DNA of 64,000 nt, taken from contig NZ_CM001484.1 of assembly GCF_000243395.2 (NCBI RefSeq), positions 1,289,568-1,353,567 of the forward strand, in the 5' to 3' direction. Below are positions 1 through 11,180 of the stretch, piece by piece (position 1 is the stretch's first letter; every line of letters begins with the position of its first letter). A model generated the notes under the pieces. It made no database searches, was not told the DNA's origin, and was given only the letters and a program-made list of their open reading frames with translations. The stretch is from Saccharomonospora glauca K62. GTDB lineage: Bacteria > Actinomycetota > Actinomycetes > Mycobacteriales > Pseudonocardiaceae. Both the position numbers and the translations under genes were made by a program.

Positions 1-40
1 GGGTGACTCATCGGAAACTGACCCGCGACTGACGTCGTAG

Positions 41-90
41 TGGGACGTGGGAACGGCGAGGCGACGGGACCTCGCCGTTCCCACGTCCCG
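41..90. terminator. Perfect 20-bp hairpin at the left edge
   Basis: Positions 42-61 and 70-89 are exact reverse complements with an 8-nt loop. No T-run follows, which is common for actinobacterial terminators. It probably ends transcription of a gene left of the window, and it makes a start codon upstream of position 90 for the next gene unlikely. Confidence 0.6.
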
Positions 91-136
91 CGCGATGGAG
101 TCAGAGCCCCGGAGCCGACAGTTGAGGACAGACCCA

Positions 137-2251
137 GTGGCGACCACTGAGCAGACAAGCGAAAGTGCGGCGGGTGACCGGAGAGCGGCGTCCGGCGGCA
201 TGACCGGGGGCTCGGCTTCCGCCGAGCGTCTGGTGGAGCGGGCTTCGGCCCTGCGGGTGAGGGCTCCCGAGCTGGCTCTCATCCTCGGCGAGCGAGCCGC
301 GGCCGTGGCGGAGGCGTGCGGGGACAATGAGCTGTGGATCCGCGCGGAGAGCCTCGCCGTTCACTCGAAGATCCAATTGGGGCATCGGGCGTCCACGGTG
401 GGTCGAGCCGTGACGGCGTTGCGGGCGGCCGAGGACGCGGGACATTCCGTTCTCGTGGCGCAGTTGCGCACCGACCTCGCGGTGTGTGCACGGTCGGTGG
501 GGGCGCCCCTGACGGGGTTGGCGGCGCTCCGGCCGGTGCTGACCGTCGGCGGTTTGTCGTCGGTGCAGCGGGCCGCGGCGTTGTGCCATCTCGTCGGTTG
601 CCTCGGCACCTTCGGCCGCAAGGCCGAACTCGACCGGGTGCTGATGGAGGGCGACCGTCTGATCTCCCGTGACTCCCGGCTTTCCGACGACGACCGGTTG
701 GTCGCGAGGGCGTTGTTGCGGGTCGGGGTGTCGGCGCACCGCAGGCGGCACGGTGACCTGGTGAGCGCCGCCGACGCCGCGCGCACGGGAATAGGTTTCC
801 TGGACGACCTGTCGGACCCCGGAGCGGACGGCGGTCTGGCCCGCGTCCGGTTGGTACTCGAACTGGTCTGCTCGCTGCTCGACCGTGGCGACGTGGACAT
901 GGCGCTGGAGGTGGCCGAGCCGCTGTTGGCCCAGCCCGAGCGCGCCGCCGCCGTCGCGCCGATGGCGTGGCTGAGGATGGCCGTCGCCACCCGCGTGCAC
1001 CTGGTGAACGGCTCGGCCGAGACGGCCGCGCGGACCCTGCGTGAGGCCGTCCACAGTGCGAGCAGGCACGGTCTGTACTCGTTGACGGCGCGGTTGTGGC
1101 TGGAGCTGGCCCACGTCGAGGAGCGCATCGGCCAGGCGAGCGAAGCGGTTCAGTGCCTGTATCGCGCGCGTTCCGCCGAGCACTTGTACACGCGTGTGAG
1201 CAGTCAGGCCCGTGCCCTGCTCACCGGCGTGTTCGGTGCCGGGGAGCAGGCGCCCGTCGACCTGGCGGAGATGGTGGCGGCAGCGGCGCAGGCGGCTTCC
1301 GCGTCGGCGGCGCCCCAGCCTCCCGCTCAGCGGACCTCGTCCGAGCCGTCGGCCGAGACCTTCGGCCGGACCGGTGGCAGGCGCAGGGCGGACGAACGCG
1401 ATGGTTCGTCGAGGCCCAGGGTGGTGCTGCCGATGCTGCGGTTGGCTCCGCCTCCCGCCGACGAGGAGCCCACCCCGCGGTCGGAGCCGACGCGGTCCGC
1501 GCCCGCGAACGTGGCCGAAACCCCCGCGCCGAGGCGGAGCGAGGACGACGACGTGTCGGCCACCGAGGTCACCGCCGTCACCCCCGTGATCACCGACGAC
1601 ACCCCACCGCCCGAACCGAGGCGGCGACGGCGCAAGCCGGAGCCCGAGGAGGAGACGTCGGGGGCCACGCGGAAGACTCGGCACGACGCCGAACACGGCT
1701 CCGTCACGGCGAGGTCGGTGCTCGACCGGCTGGGGATCTCGCCGGGTGGTGGCGGGCGACGCCGGGCCGACAAGGACAAAGACAAGGACAAGGAGAGCGT
1801 CGCGTCTTTGCAGCGGGCGGTGTCCGACCAGCCGGAGTCGAGCGCGACCGACTCGTCGCCGTCCCGCCCCGAGCCGGTCGAACGGACCGAGACCACGACC
1901 GATTCCTCGGCCGACTCCTACGGGTGGCTGCCCCGGCTCAAACTGCCGCCGTCGCTGGCTCCGGTGAAGGAGGAGACCGTCTCGGCGACCGAATCCTCGG
2001 TGAACGGGTCGAGCGGTCGGGACACGGCGGAGGCCACCTCCGACCACACGGAGCAGTTCTCCTCCGGCCCGAGCACCGACTATCGCGTTCCCGCGGACGA
2101 TCCTCCTCCGGACGCGGGGCTCGCGGAGTTGCTGGCCAGGGCGCTGGCCGAGCACCAGGCGGGTACCGCCAGCGCCGCGGCGTTGGTCAGGCAGCTCGGC
2201 GTGGACGACGATCAGTCGTCCGTCAACGGCAAACACCGGGGCAACGGCTAG
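137..2251 (+). CDS. TPR-like protein with long disordered tail, function unknown
   Basis: The GTG at 137 was chosen because GAGGA lies 8 nt upstream; ATGs at 95 and 200 are alternatives, and one at 47 lies inside the hairpin. The product is about 704 residues. Residues ~20-370 are Ala/Leu-rich paired helices resembling a tetratricopeptide solenoid. From about residue 390 the sequence is Pro/Ser/Thr/Glu/Arg-rich and low in complexity, with a run of Asp-Lys pairs near residue 555, so it is probably disordered. No signal peptide, membrane segment or catalytic motif is visible. It sits 100 bp upstream of the glutamate dehydrogenase gene in the same direction. A protein-protein scaffold role is a guess from the repeat fold. 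Confidence 0.7.
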   Translation: MATTEQTSESAAGDRRAASGGMTGGSASAERLVERASALRVRAPELALILGERAAAVAEACGDNELWIRAESLAVHSKIQLGHRASTVGRAVTALRAAEDAGHSVLVAQLRTDLAVCARSVGAPLTGLAALRPVLTVGGLSSVQRAAALCHLVGCLGTFGRKAELDRVLMEGDRLISRDSRLSDDDRLVARALLRVGVSAHRRRHGDLVSAADAARTGIGFLDDLSDPGADGGLARVRLVLELVCSLLDRGDVDMALEVAEPLLAQPERAAAVAPMAWLRMAVATRVHLVNGSAETAARTLREAVHSASRHGLYSLTARLWLELAHVEERIGQASEAVQCLYRARSAEHLYTRVSSQARALLTGVFGAGEQAPVDLAEMVAAAAQAASASAAPQPPAQRTSSEPSAETFGRTGGRRRADERDGSSRPRVVLPMLRLAPPPADEEPTPRSEPTRSAPANVAETPAPRRSEDDDVSATEVTAVTPVITDDTPPPEPRRRRRKPEPEEETSGATRKTRHDAEHGSVTARSVLDRLGISPGGGGRRRADKDKDKDKESVASLQRAVSDQPESSATDSSPSRPEPVERTETTTDSSADSYGWLPRLKLPPSLAPVKEETVSATESSVNGSSGRDTAEATSDHTEQFSSGPSTDYRVPADDPPPDAGLAELLARALAEHQAGTASAAALVRQLGVDDDQSSVNGKHRGNG

Positions 2252-2350
2252 CGCATCACAGGGGGCCTGGCAACCGCTGTTCAGGGGCCGTGGGACAGTA
2301 GCGGGGAGAGGCGTGACGTTGGGGTCTAGCCAGGACAGTGGAGAGTTGGG

Positions 2351-5300
2351 TTGCCTGACATACACTCGACCGGAACATCGATCCACCCCGGCACGGAGGA
2401 TGTGAACACCGACCCGCCCGGCCGGCCTCGGAGCCCGGAGCAGATCCGCGACGAACTCGTCGAGGCGGCCGCCGCGCAGGCACCGGACATCGCGGACCTC
2501 GTTCGGCTGTACTACCGACTCGTCCCCGCAGAGGAGATCCTCGGTGACGATCCGACCGATCTGGTCGGGGCCGTCAGGTCGCACATGGAACTCGCTCGGC
2601 AGCGCGTTCCCGGCAGGCCGGCCGTCCGGTTGTTCAACCCGAACGCCGCCCACGACGGGTGGGCGCGGGAAGCCACGGTGGTGCAGGTCGTCACGGACGA
2701 CATGCCCTACCTGGTGGACTCCGTGGCCGCCGAGCTGTCCCGCAGCGGGGTCCAGGTACAGCGCATCGTGCACCCGATCGTGGTCGTGAGCAGGGACGTC
2801 ACGGGTGCGCTGCAGGAGATCCACCCGAAGGCGGACGTCGCGCAGCCCCCGGCGGGCGCGGCCGCCGAGTCGTGGATGTACCTGGAGATCGACCCGATCG
2901 GCGACCCCGCACGGGCGAGGGACCTGGACAACAAGCTGGTCGCGGTGCTCAGCGACGTCCGGGAGGTCGTCGAGGACACCGACAAGATGACCCAGGCCGC
3001 GATCGACATCGCGGTCTCGCTGGAGGAGCACCCGCCGCCCCTGCCGGAGGAGGAGGTCGCCGAGGGGGCCGCGCTGCTGCGGTGGCTCGCGGACAATCAC
3101 TTCACGTTCCTGGGCTACCGCCACTACGAGGTCGTTCCCGAGTCGCGGTCCGGTGACGAGCCCGTGCTGCGGGCGGTGCTGGCGTCCGGGCTCGGAGTGT
3201 TGCGGCAGGACAGTCTCGCCGCGCGGAGCCTCACCAAGGGGCCCGACACGGACTCCCGCGTGTTGTCGCCCACGCTGCTCGTGCTCACCCACGCGAGCTC
3301 ACCGTCCACTGTGCACCGGCCGATCTACCCGTACTACGTCGGAGTGAAGACCTTCGACGACGAGGGCCGGGTCACGGGCGAACACCGCTTCCTCGGCATG
3401 TTCACCTCGTCGGCCCTGCACGAGGACGTCCTCGACATCCCCGTGGTCAACCGGCGTGTCCGCGAGGTCATCCACCGGGCCGGGTTCCCGATGGAGTCGT
3501 ACTCGGGACAGCGGATGCTGGACGTGCTGCAGAACTGGCCGCTGACCGACCTGTTGTCGGCCGACGCCGACTCGCTCTACGCCACGGCGACGGGTGCGAT
3601 CACGTTGGCCGACCGCCGCAGGCTGCGCTTGTTCCTGCGCAAGGACCCGTACGGACGTTTCTACTCGTGCCTGGTGTTCCTGCCCCGTGACCGGTACACC
3701 ACGTGGTCGCGGCTGGCCATGCAGCAGGTGTTGCTGGACGAACTCGAAGGCAGGTCGCTGGAGTACAGCACCCGTCTCGGCGAGACCCTGCTCGCGCAGA
3801 TCCACTTCACCGTCTACACCGAACCGGGCGCCGTCACCGAACCGGACACCGTTCGCATCCAGGAGCGGCTCAACGAGGCCGTCCGCACGTGGGACGACTC
3901 GCTGGTGGAGGCGATCCTGGCCGAGCGCAGGGCGCGGGCGGGCAACGGCAAGGCCGTCACGTTGGCCGGTGAGGAGTCGGCGACCGAGCAGGCGCAGCGG
4001 TTCGCCTCGGCCTTCCCGGAGGCGTACAAGGAGGACTTCGACGCCGAGACCGCGCTGGCCGATCTGCGCAAGCTGGAGGCGCTGATCGAGCCGGACTCGT
4101 TGGACATGTCGTTCTACCTGCCCGCCGACGCGGCGCCGGGCGAGCGGCGGTTCAAGCTGTACCTGCGCGAGGGCGTCACGCTGTCCACACTGCTGCCGAT
4201 GTTGCAGCGCATGGGTGTCGAGGTGGTGGACCAGCGGCCCTACGAGGTGCAGACCGAGGACGGCAACCGGAGCTGGATCTACGACTTCGGCCTGCGGATC
4301 GAGCCGCGGGTGCTGGCAGAGCTCGGTGACGCCGCCGAGGACGACCTGCGCGTGCGCTTCCAGGACGCGTTCGCCGCGGCGTGGCACGGCCTGGCCGAGA
4401 GCGACGGTTTCAGCGCCTTGGTGCTGAAGGCGGGACTCACGTGGCGGCAGGCCGCGGTGCTGCGGGCGTACTCGCGTTACCTGAGGCAGGCCGGGTCGCA
4501 GTACTCGCAGGGCTACATCGAGTCGGCCATCCTCGCGCACACGGACGTCGCCAAGGCGCTAGTGCGGTTGTTCGAACTGCGTTTCGCGCCGCGCCACGAC
4601 GACAGCCACCGCGCCGAGGACGTCGAGGCGCAGGTCGCCGAAATCAACTCGATGATCGACGCGGTGACCAGCCTGGACACCGACCGCATCCTGCGTCGGT
4701 TGCTGGCGGTCATCTCGGCGACGTTGCGGACGAACTACTGGGTCACGGACGAGAACGGCTCTCCGCGCCCGTACCTGGCGTTCAAACTGGACCCGCAGCA
4801 GATTCCCGACCTCCCGGAACCTCGCCCGGCGTACGAGATCTTCGTGTACTCGCCTCGCGTCGAGGGCGTGCACCTGCGGTTCGGTTCCGTCGCGCGCGGC
4901 GGTCTGCGCTGGTCGGACCGTCACGAGGACTTCCGCACCGAGATCCTGGGCCTGGTCAAGGCGCAGGCGGTGAAGAACTCCGTCATCGTCCCGGTGGGAG
5001 CCAAGGGTGGTTTCGTGGTGAAGAAACCACCGAAGCCGACCGGCGACCCCGGCATCGACAGGGAGAACCACCAGCGCGAGGGCATCGCGTGCTACCGCAT
5101 GTTCATCTCGGGTCTGCTGGATCTCACCGACAACCTCGTCGACGGCAGGACGGTACCCGCGCGGGACGTCGTGCGCTACGACGGCGACGACAACTACCTC
5201 GTGGTGGCCGCCGACAAGGGCACGGCGACGTTCTCCGACATCGCCAACGAGGTGGCGGCGAGTTACGGCTTCTGGCTCGGTGACGCGTTCGCCTCGGGTG

Positions 5301-7333
5301 GTTCACGCGGCTACGACCACAAGGCGATGGGGATCACCGCGCGGGGCGCGTGGGAGAGTGTCAAGCGGCACTTCCGGGAACTCGGCAAGGACACGCAGAG
5401 CGAGGACTTCACGGTCGTCGGCATCGGCGACATGGCTGGGGACGTCTTCGGCAACGGAATGCTGCTGTCGGAGCACATCCGGCTCGTGGCCGCGTTCAAC
5501 CACCTGCACATCTTCCTCGACCCGAACCCCGACGCCGCGACGTCGTACCGGGAGCGCAAGCGGCTGTTCGAGATGCCGAGGTCGTCGTGGGACGACTACG
5601 ACCGCTCGCTCATCAGCGAGGGCGGTGGGGTCTATCCGCGGTCGGCGAAGACCATCCCGATCAGCCCCCAGGTGCGCCGGGCACTCGGGCTTGCCGACGA
5701 CGTCACGTCGATGGCGCCCGCCGAGTTGATCCGGGCGATCCTGCTGGCGCCGGTGGACCTGCTGTGGAACGGTGGTATCGGCACCTACGTCAAGGCGGAG
5801 AGCGAGACCCACGCCGACGCGGGCGACAAGGCCAACGACGCCGTGCGCGTGAACGGCAGTCAGCTCCGTGTCAAGGTCGTCGGTGAGGGCGGCAACCTCG
5901 GCTTCACCCAGCGCGGCCGGATCGAGTTCGCCCGGCACGGCGGCAAGATCAACACGGACGCTCTCGACAACTCCGCCGGGGTCGACTGCTCCGACCACGA
6001 GGTCAACATCAAGATCCTGCTCGATCAGCTCGTGGCGAAGGGCGAGCTGAAGCCCGAGCAGCGCAACACCTTGTTGGAGGAGATGACCGACGAGGTCGCG
6101 CGGCTCGTCCTGACCGACAATTATCGGCAGAACAACGTCCTCGGGGTCAGCCGGGCGCACGCCGAGTCGATGCTCTCGGTGCACAGCAGGCTGGTGGCCG
6201 CCCTGGAGCAGAAGGGCGCTCTCGACCGCGAGCTCGAGGCTCTGCCGAGCAAGGCGGAGTTCGCGGCGCGTGAGAAGGCGGGAGAGGGGTTGGCCTCGCC
6301 CGAGCTGGCCACGCTGCTCGCGCACGTCAAGCTCGACCTCAAGGACGAGATCCTCGACAGCGACCTTCCGGACGCGGACGTGTTCGCCCGCAGGCTCCCG
6401 GAGTACTTCCCCACTCCGTTGCGGCGTGACTTCGCCGACGAGATCGCGAAGCACCCGCTCAGTCGGCAGATCACCACGACGTTGCTGGTGAACGAGGTCG
6501 TCGACGGCGCGGGCGTGTCGTACGCGTTCCGGCTCGCCGAGGAGCTCAACGCGACGGGCACGGACGCGGTGCGGGCCTTCGCGGTCGTCACCAACGTGTA
6601 CGACCTGCCCGCGGTGTGGCGGGGCATCGAGGCGCTCGACAACGTCGTGCCCACCGACGTGGCCGACTCGATGGTGCTGGAGACCCGCAGGCTGCTCGAT
6701 CGTGCGGCCCGGTGGTTCCTCACCAACCGGCCGCAGCCGCTCGCGGTGGGTGCCGAGATCAGCCGGTTCGCCGGGCACGTCGGCAGGTTGGTGCCGAAGC
6801 TGGGTGACCTCCTGCGCGGTCGGGAGGCCGAGGCCGTGCGACGGGAGACGGAGAGGCTCAGGGAGCAGGGCGTTCCCGAGGACCTCGCCCGCCGGGTCGC
6901 GTTGCTGCTTCCCAGCTACTCGCTGCTCGACATCGTCGAGGTGGCGGAGCTGGCCGAGCGTGAGGTGGGGGTCTCCGCCGAACGCAGCCCGGAGGAGACC
7001 GCCGAGCTGTACTACGCGCTGTCCGATCACCTGGGCATGGACCGCATGCTCACCTCGGTCAACGCGCTCGAACGGGGCAGCCGGTGGCATGCGTTGGCGC
7101 GGCTGGCGTTGCGGGACGACCTGTACTCGTCGCTGCGAGCGATCACGTTGGACGCTCTGCGGCACAGCGATCCCGAGGCCGGTGTGGACGACAAGATCGC
7201 GCAGTGGGAGCAGGTGAACTCGTCGAGGTTGGCTCGGGCTCGGGTCACCCTGGATGAGATCGAGAGCTCCGGCAAGCTCGATCTGGCGACGCTTTCGGTG
7301 GCCGTGCGGCAGATCCGCGGCACGGTCCATTGA
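2351..7333 (+). CDS. gdh: NAD-specific glutamate dehydrogenase, large (180-kDa) type
   Basis: Catalyses reversible oxidative deamination of glutamate to 2-oxoglutarate with NAD, in the cytosol. At 1660 residues the length matches the GDH-180 family, not the short hexameric enzymes. An N-terminal regulatory region is followed by a catalytic core. Near residue 850 lies GGLRWSDRHEDFRTE, and the nearby lysines and VGAKGGF match the glutamate-binding core. Near residue 1018 VVGIGDMAGDVFGNGML is the Rossmann NAD-binding turn. The TTG start has GGAGAG 5 nt upstream; the in-frame GTG at 2402 follows GGAGGA too closely. The thioesterase gene starts within 15 bp of the stop, the same order as the mycobacterial Rv2476c-Rv2474c block. 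Confidence 0.95.
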   Translation: MPDIHSTGTSIHPGTEDVNTDPPGRPRSPEQIRDELVEAAAAQAPDIADLVRLYYRLVPAEEILGDDPTDLVGAVRSHMELARQRVPGRPAVRLFNPNAAHDGWAREATVVQVVTDDMPYLVDSVAAELSRSGVQVQRIVHPIVVVSRDVTGALQEIHPKADVAQPPAGAAAESWMYLEIDPIGDPARARDLDNKLVAVLSDVREVVEDTDKMTQAAIDIAVSLEEHPPPLPEEEVAEGAALLRWLADNHFTFLGYRHYEVVPESRSGDEPVLRAVLASGLGVLRQDSLAARSLTKGPDTDSRVLSPTLLVLTHASSPSTVHRPIYPYYVGVKTFDDEGRVTGEHRFLGMFTSSALHEDVLDIPVVNRRVREVIHRAGFPMESYSGQRMLDVLQNWPLTDLLSADADSLYATATGAITLADRRRLRLFLRKDPYGRFYSCLVFLPRDRYTTWSRLAMQQVLLDELEGRSLEYSTRLGETLLAQIHFTVYTEPGAVTEPDTVRIQERLNEAVRTWDDSLVEAILAERRARAGNGKAVTLAGEESATEQAQRFASAFPEAYKEDFDAETALADLRKLEALIEPDSLDMSFYLPADAAPGERRFKLYLREGVTLSTLLPMLQRMGVEVVDQRPYEVQTEDGNRSWIYDFGLRIEPRVLAELGDAAEDDLRVRFQDAFAAAWHGLAESDGFSALVLKAGLTWRQAAVLRAYSRYLRQAGSQYSQGYIESAILAHTDVAKALVRLFELRFAPRHDDSHRAEDVEAQVAEINSMIDAVTSLDTDRILRRLLAVISATLRTNYWVTDENGSPRPYLAFKLDPQQIPDLPEPRPAYEIFVYSPRVEGVHLRFGSVARGGLRWSDRHEDFRTEILGLVKAQAVKNSVIVPVGAKGGFVVKKPPKPTGDPGIDRENHQREGIACYRMFISGLLDLTDNLVDGRTVPARDVVRYDGDDNYLVVAADKGTATFSDIANEVAASYGFWLGDAFASGGSRGYDHKAMGITARGAWESVKRHFRELGKDTQSEDFTVVGIGDMAGDVFGNGMLLSEHIRLVAAFNHLHIFLDPNPDAATSYRERKRLFEMPRSSWDDYDRSLISEGGGVYPRSAKTIPISPQVRRALGLADDVTSMAPAELIRAILLAPVDLLWNGGIGTYVKAESETHADAGDKANDAVRVNGSQLRVKVVGEGGNLGFTQRGRIEFARHGGKINTDALDNSAGVDCSDHEVNIKILLDQLVAKGELKPEQRNTLLEEMTDEVARLVLTDNYRQNNVLGVSRAHAESMLSVHSRLVAALEQKGALDRELEALPSKAEFAAREKAGEGLASPELATLLAHVKLDLKDEILDSDLPDADVFARRLPEYFPTPLRRDFADEIAKHPLSRQITTTLLVNEVVDGAGVSYAFRLAEELNATGTDAVRAFAVVTNVYDLPAVWRGIEALDNVVPTDVADSMVLETRRLLDRAARWFLTNRPQPLAVGAEISRFAGHVGRLVPKLGDLLRGREAEAVRRETERLREQGVPEDLARRVALLLPSYSLLDIVEVAELAEREVGVSAERSPEETAELYYALSDHLGMDRMLTSVNALERGSRWHALARLALRDDLYSSLRAITLDALRHSDPEAGVDDKIAQWEQVNSSRLARARVTLDEIESSGKLDLATLSVAVRQIRGTVH

Positions 7334-7344
7334 GGAGCGACGTG

Positions 7345-7806
7345 ATGGCACGGGAGGCGGACCAGTACGTCGTGTGGGTGCGGCCGAGATGGTCGGACAT
7401 GGACGCGTTCGGGCACGTGAACCACGCGCGGCTGGTGACGTTGTTGGAGGAGGCCAGGGTGCCGTTGCTCTTCGGCGACGGCACCGACGGCCCCGGGGGC
7501 GGTTCGGGCGGCTTGTCCGACTTCGCCAAGGGAATCGTCGTGGTGCGGCTGCGGGTCGACTATCGGGCGCCGATCGTGGTCGACGGCCGGGAGGTCCGAG
7601 TCGAGATCACGCTCGCGGACCTGCGGCACGCCTCGTTCACCCTCGACTACCGGGTACGGACGGGGCCGTCCGAGGACGACGCGGTGGCCGCCACGGCGAC
7701 CACCGTGCTCGCTCCCTACGACCTCGAACGGAGCAGGCCGCGTCGGCTCACCGAGACCGAGCGGGCCTTCTTGGCCGAGCACGTGCCGAGCGGAGGCGGG
7801 GCGTGA
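7345..7806 (+). CDS. Acyl-CoA thioesterase, hotdog fold (4HBT)
   Basis: A 153-residue single-domain hotdog protein. WSDMDAFGHVNHARL near residue 15 is the 4HBT signature, with the catalytic Asp and the GHVNH turn. It probably hydrolyses acyl-CoA thioesters in the cytosol; the substrate cannot be read from sequence. GAGGAG 7 nt before the ATG overlaps the stop of the glutamate dehydrogenase gene, so the two are translationally linked. A GTG at 7342 is an alternative start. The stop overlaps the next start by 4 bp (GTGA). Confidence 0.88.
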   Translation: MAREADQYVVWVRPRWSDMDAFGHVNHARLVTLLEEARVPLLFGDGTDGPGGGSGGLSDFAKGIVVVRLRVDYRAPIVVDGREVRVEITLADLRHASFTLDYRVRTGPSEDDAVAATATTVLAPYDLERSRPRRLTETERAFLAEHVPSGGGA

Positions 7807-8438
7807 CGGAACTGCGAATTCCCGATCGGGGCGATCGGGAGAGTCTGGGGGCGTTCGTGGCCAGGGCGGTGCGCTTCGACGCCGCCACGGTGGTGCGGTT
7901 GCGGCAGCGCAACGAGCACCTCGTGGAGGCGTGGGCCACCACCCCCTTCGACGTGCTCGTGACCCGCGCCGTCGAGGGAAAGGTGACTCCGTCGGACGTC
8001 ACCGTGTCCGGCAACGAACTCCTGGCGGCGCTCACGGTCGCGCGGTCCGACCGGATGGACCCCGGACCGCCGCGCGACCTGTTGTGGCGGTCCGAGCTGC
8101 CACCCACCGGTAGTTGGCGGGCCCTGGACACGCTGCCCGTCACCGTCGTGAGCGACCTCGCCGACCGAGGGGTGGAACTCGCGCGGGAGAACGTCGGTCC
8201 GCACGGCACGCCGCCCGCGTCCCTGATGGACCAGACCGTGCTCACGGTCTCCGGGGAGCACGACGAGGTCAAGGTTCCGATGCGATGCCTGTTCGCCCTC
8301 TCGGGAATGGGTTTCGTGGACTCCTCGCTGACCGACGACGTGGTGCGGGTGTCGACCACGGACGCCTGGCTCCGGATCGACGCCCGCTACGGGGCGGTGC
8401 TGCGGCGGCGGCACGCGCTGCTGCCGCTGCTCCTTTAA
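7803..8438 (+). CDS. Conserved actinobacterial protein (Rv2474c-like), function unknown
   Basis: A 211-residue soluble protein whose GTG start overlaps the thioesterase stop. It has no transmembrane segment or recognised catalytic motif. It begins with an Arg/Asp-rich helical part and continues with alternating strands (for example LPVTVVSDLADRGVELA near residue 115). By position it corresponds to Rv2474c, third in the glutamate dehydrogenase operon; I infer this from gene order and general look, not from an alignment. The operon-end position and 4-bp overlap suggest a shared function with the thioesterase. Confidence 0.75.
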   Translation: MTELRIPDRGDRESLGAFVARAVRFDAATVVRLRQRNEHLVEAWATTPFDVLVTRAVEGKVTPSDVTVSGNELLAALTVARSDRMDPGPPRDLLWRSELPPTGSWRALDTLPVTVVSDLADRGVELARENVGPHGTPPASLMDQTVLTVSGEHDEVKVPMRCLFALSGMGFVDSSLTDDVVRVSTTDAWLRIDARYGAVLRRRHALLPLLL

Positions 8439-8448
8439 GGGGACGGGG

Positions 8449-9084
8449 TCACGGCATCATGTCGCGGAGGTGTTCGATCTCCGCGGTCTGGGTGGTGACG
8501 ACCTCCTGCGCCATCTCCAGTGCGCGCGGTTCGATGCCCTTGGGGAGGTAGTCCTCGGCCATCGTCAGCGCGCCCTCGTGGTGGGTGATCATGAGTTCGC
8601 AGAACAGCCGGTCGAACTCCTCGCCCGTGGCGGTGCGGAGCTCGTCGAGTTGTTCCGCGGTGGCCATGCCGGGCATGTCGACGTGTCCGGCATGGCCGCC
8701 GTGGTCGTGTGCGTCCGCGTCCGGCGCGTACTCGGCCAGCCAGGACCGCATCATCTCGATCTCGCCCTCCTGGGCCACGGCGATGCGTTCGGCGATGGTC
8801 TTGACCCGTTCGCTCTCGGCGCGGTCGGCCACCAGATCCGTCATCACGAGCGCTTGTTCGTGGTGCGGGATCATCATGCGCATGTAATCGATGTCGGCGT
8901 CCGAGACCGGGACCTCGCGCGGGTGTTCCGCTGCCCGGTCGCCGGGGATGACGTCCGCCGCCTCCCCCGGGCCCCGCGGCACGATGACGTCGGGTGATCC
9001 TTGCTCGGAGGGCTCCGGTTCCGCCGTGCAACCGGCGCCGAGTATCAGGATCGCGGCCAGACAGACCCGCAGTGAACCTCGCAT
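8449..9084 (-). CDS. DUF305 lipoprotein
   Basis: A 211-residue exported lipoprotein. MRGSLRVCLAAILILGAGC is a type II signal with lipobox LGAGC, so Cys19 is probably lipidated. The mature part has two DUF305 halves with paired His motifs: MRMMIPHHEQAL near residue 70 and ELMITHHEGALTMAED near residue 165. DUF305 proteins are four-helix ferritin-like bundles often linked to copper or other metals; the role here is not shown. The ATG at 9084 was chosen over one nine codons upstream because it directly precedes the signal peptide. It is divergent from the LVIVD gene and convergent with the Rv2474c-like gene. Confidence 0.85.
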   Translation of the reverse strand: MRGSLRVCLAAILILGAGCTAEPEPSEQGSPDVIVPRGPGEAADVIPGDRAAEHPREVPVSDADIDYMRMMIPHHEQALVMTDLVADRAESERVKTIAERIAVAQEGEIEMMRSWLAEYAPDADAHDHGGHAGHVDMPGMATAEQLDELRTATGEEFDRLFCELMITHHEGALTMAEDYLPKGIEPRALEMAQEVVTTQTAEIEHLRDMMP

Positions 9085-9230
9085 GAGGCCACCCCAGCAG
9101 GAGCACTCCATCGAGTCAAGCGGCTACGCTCCGCTACCGACAAACCGTCCGATTGTCGCTAGCCCCCTGGTGGGCGGGTTGATCACAATTACACAATTAC
9201 TCACCCACCCGACCGGGAGAGGAGAACCGC

Positions 9231-10640
<1,410 letters not shown>

Positions 10641-10658
10641 GGCGTCACGGGCTGACAG

Positions 10659-10707
10659 CACACGGGCGCCGGTCCCACTGTCGAGAGGGATCGGCGCCCG
10701 ACGTGTG
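10659..10707. terminator. Bidirectional terminator
   Basis: Arms 10664-10676 and 10687-10699 pair over 13 bp with one G-U, extended by CACAC/GTGTG outside. It separates the convergent LVIVD gene and glbO. Confidence 0.8.
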
Positions 10708-10719
10708 TGAGGGAGGAGT

Positions 10720-11139
10720 TCACTCCCAGGTGTTCATCAGCGAGTTCGCCGCCATCTCCAGGTACTGCCACAACTGGGAGCGGTAGGGCTCCTCGATGCC
10801 GGAGGAGTCCACGGCGATCCGCATGGCCCGAAGCCAGGCGTCGCGTTCGATCGGGCCGATCCGAAACGGCATGTGGCGCATCCGCAGGCGGGGATGTCCT
10901 CGCCGTTCGGAGTACGTGTGCGGTCCGCCCCAGTACTGCATGAGGAAGAGCCGGAGCCGTTCCTCCGCGGGGCCGAGATCCTCCTCGGGGTACATCGGCC
11001 GCAGGATCTCGTCGTTGGCCACCTCGGAGTAGAAGCGGGCGACGAGCTTGCGGAACGTCTCCTCGCCGCCCACGGCCTCGTAGAAGGACTCGGGCGACGG
11101 TGCCGACTGGGAGGGCTGGGCACTGCTCACGTCTGTCAC
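10720..11139 (-). CDS. glbO: Group II truncated haemoglobin
   Basis: A 139-residue haem protein binding O2/NO in the cytosol. Relative to M. tuberculosis GlbO the key residues are present with a 14-residue N-terminal offset: Tyr37 (B10), Tyr50 (CD1), the proximal His89 (F8) in [11 protein letters not shown] and Trp102 (G8) in [27 protein letters not shown] is nearly invariant in the group. Gene order glbO, HNH nuclease, DUF5130 and pepN matches mycobacteria, although an MscS gene is inserted here. Confidence 0.95.
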   Translation of the reverse strand: MTDVSSAQPSQSAPSPESFYEAVGGEETFRKLVARFYSEVANDEILRPMYPEEDLGPAEERLRLFLMQYWGGPHTYSERRGHPRLRMRHMPFRIGPIERDAWLRAMRIAVDSSGIEEPYRSQLWQYLEMAANSLMNTWE

Positions 11140-11180
11140 ACCTCCATTCTGCCGGGTTCCCGGCGTCGGAGGCCCCGTCG

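Noticed and set aside
101-3292. Long open frame of ~1060 codons on the minus strand
   Set aside because: It runs opposite to the TPR-like and glutamate dehydrogenase genes, is Arg/Gly/Pro-rich and has no recognisable domain. High GC gives long antisense frames.
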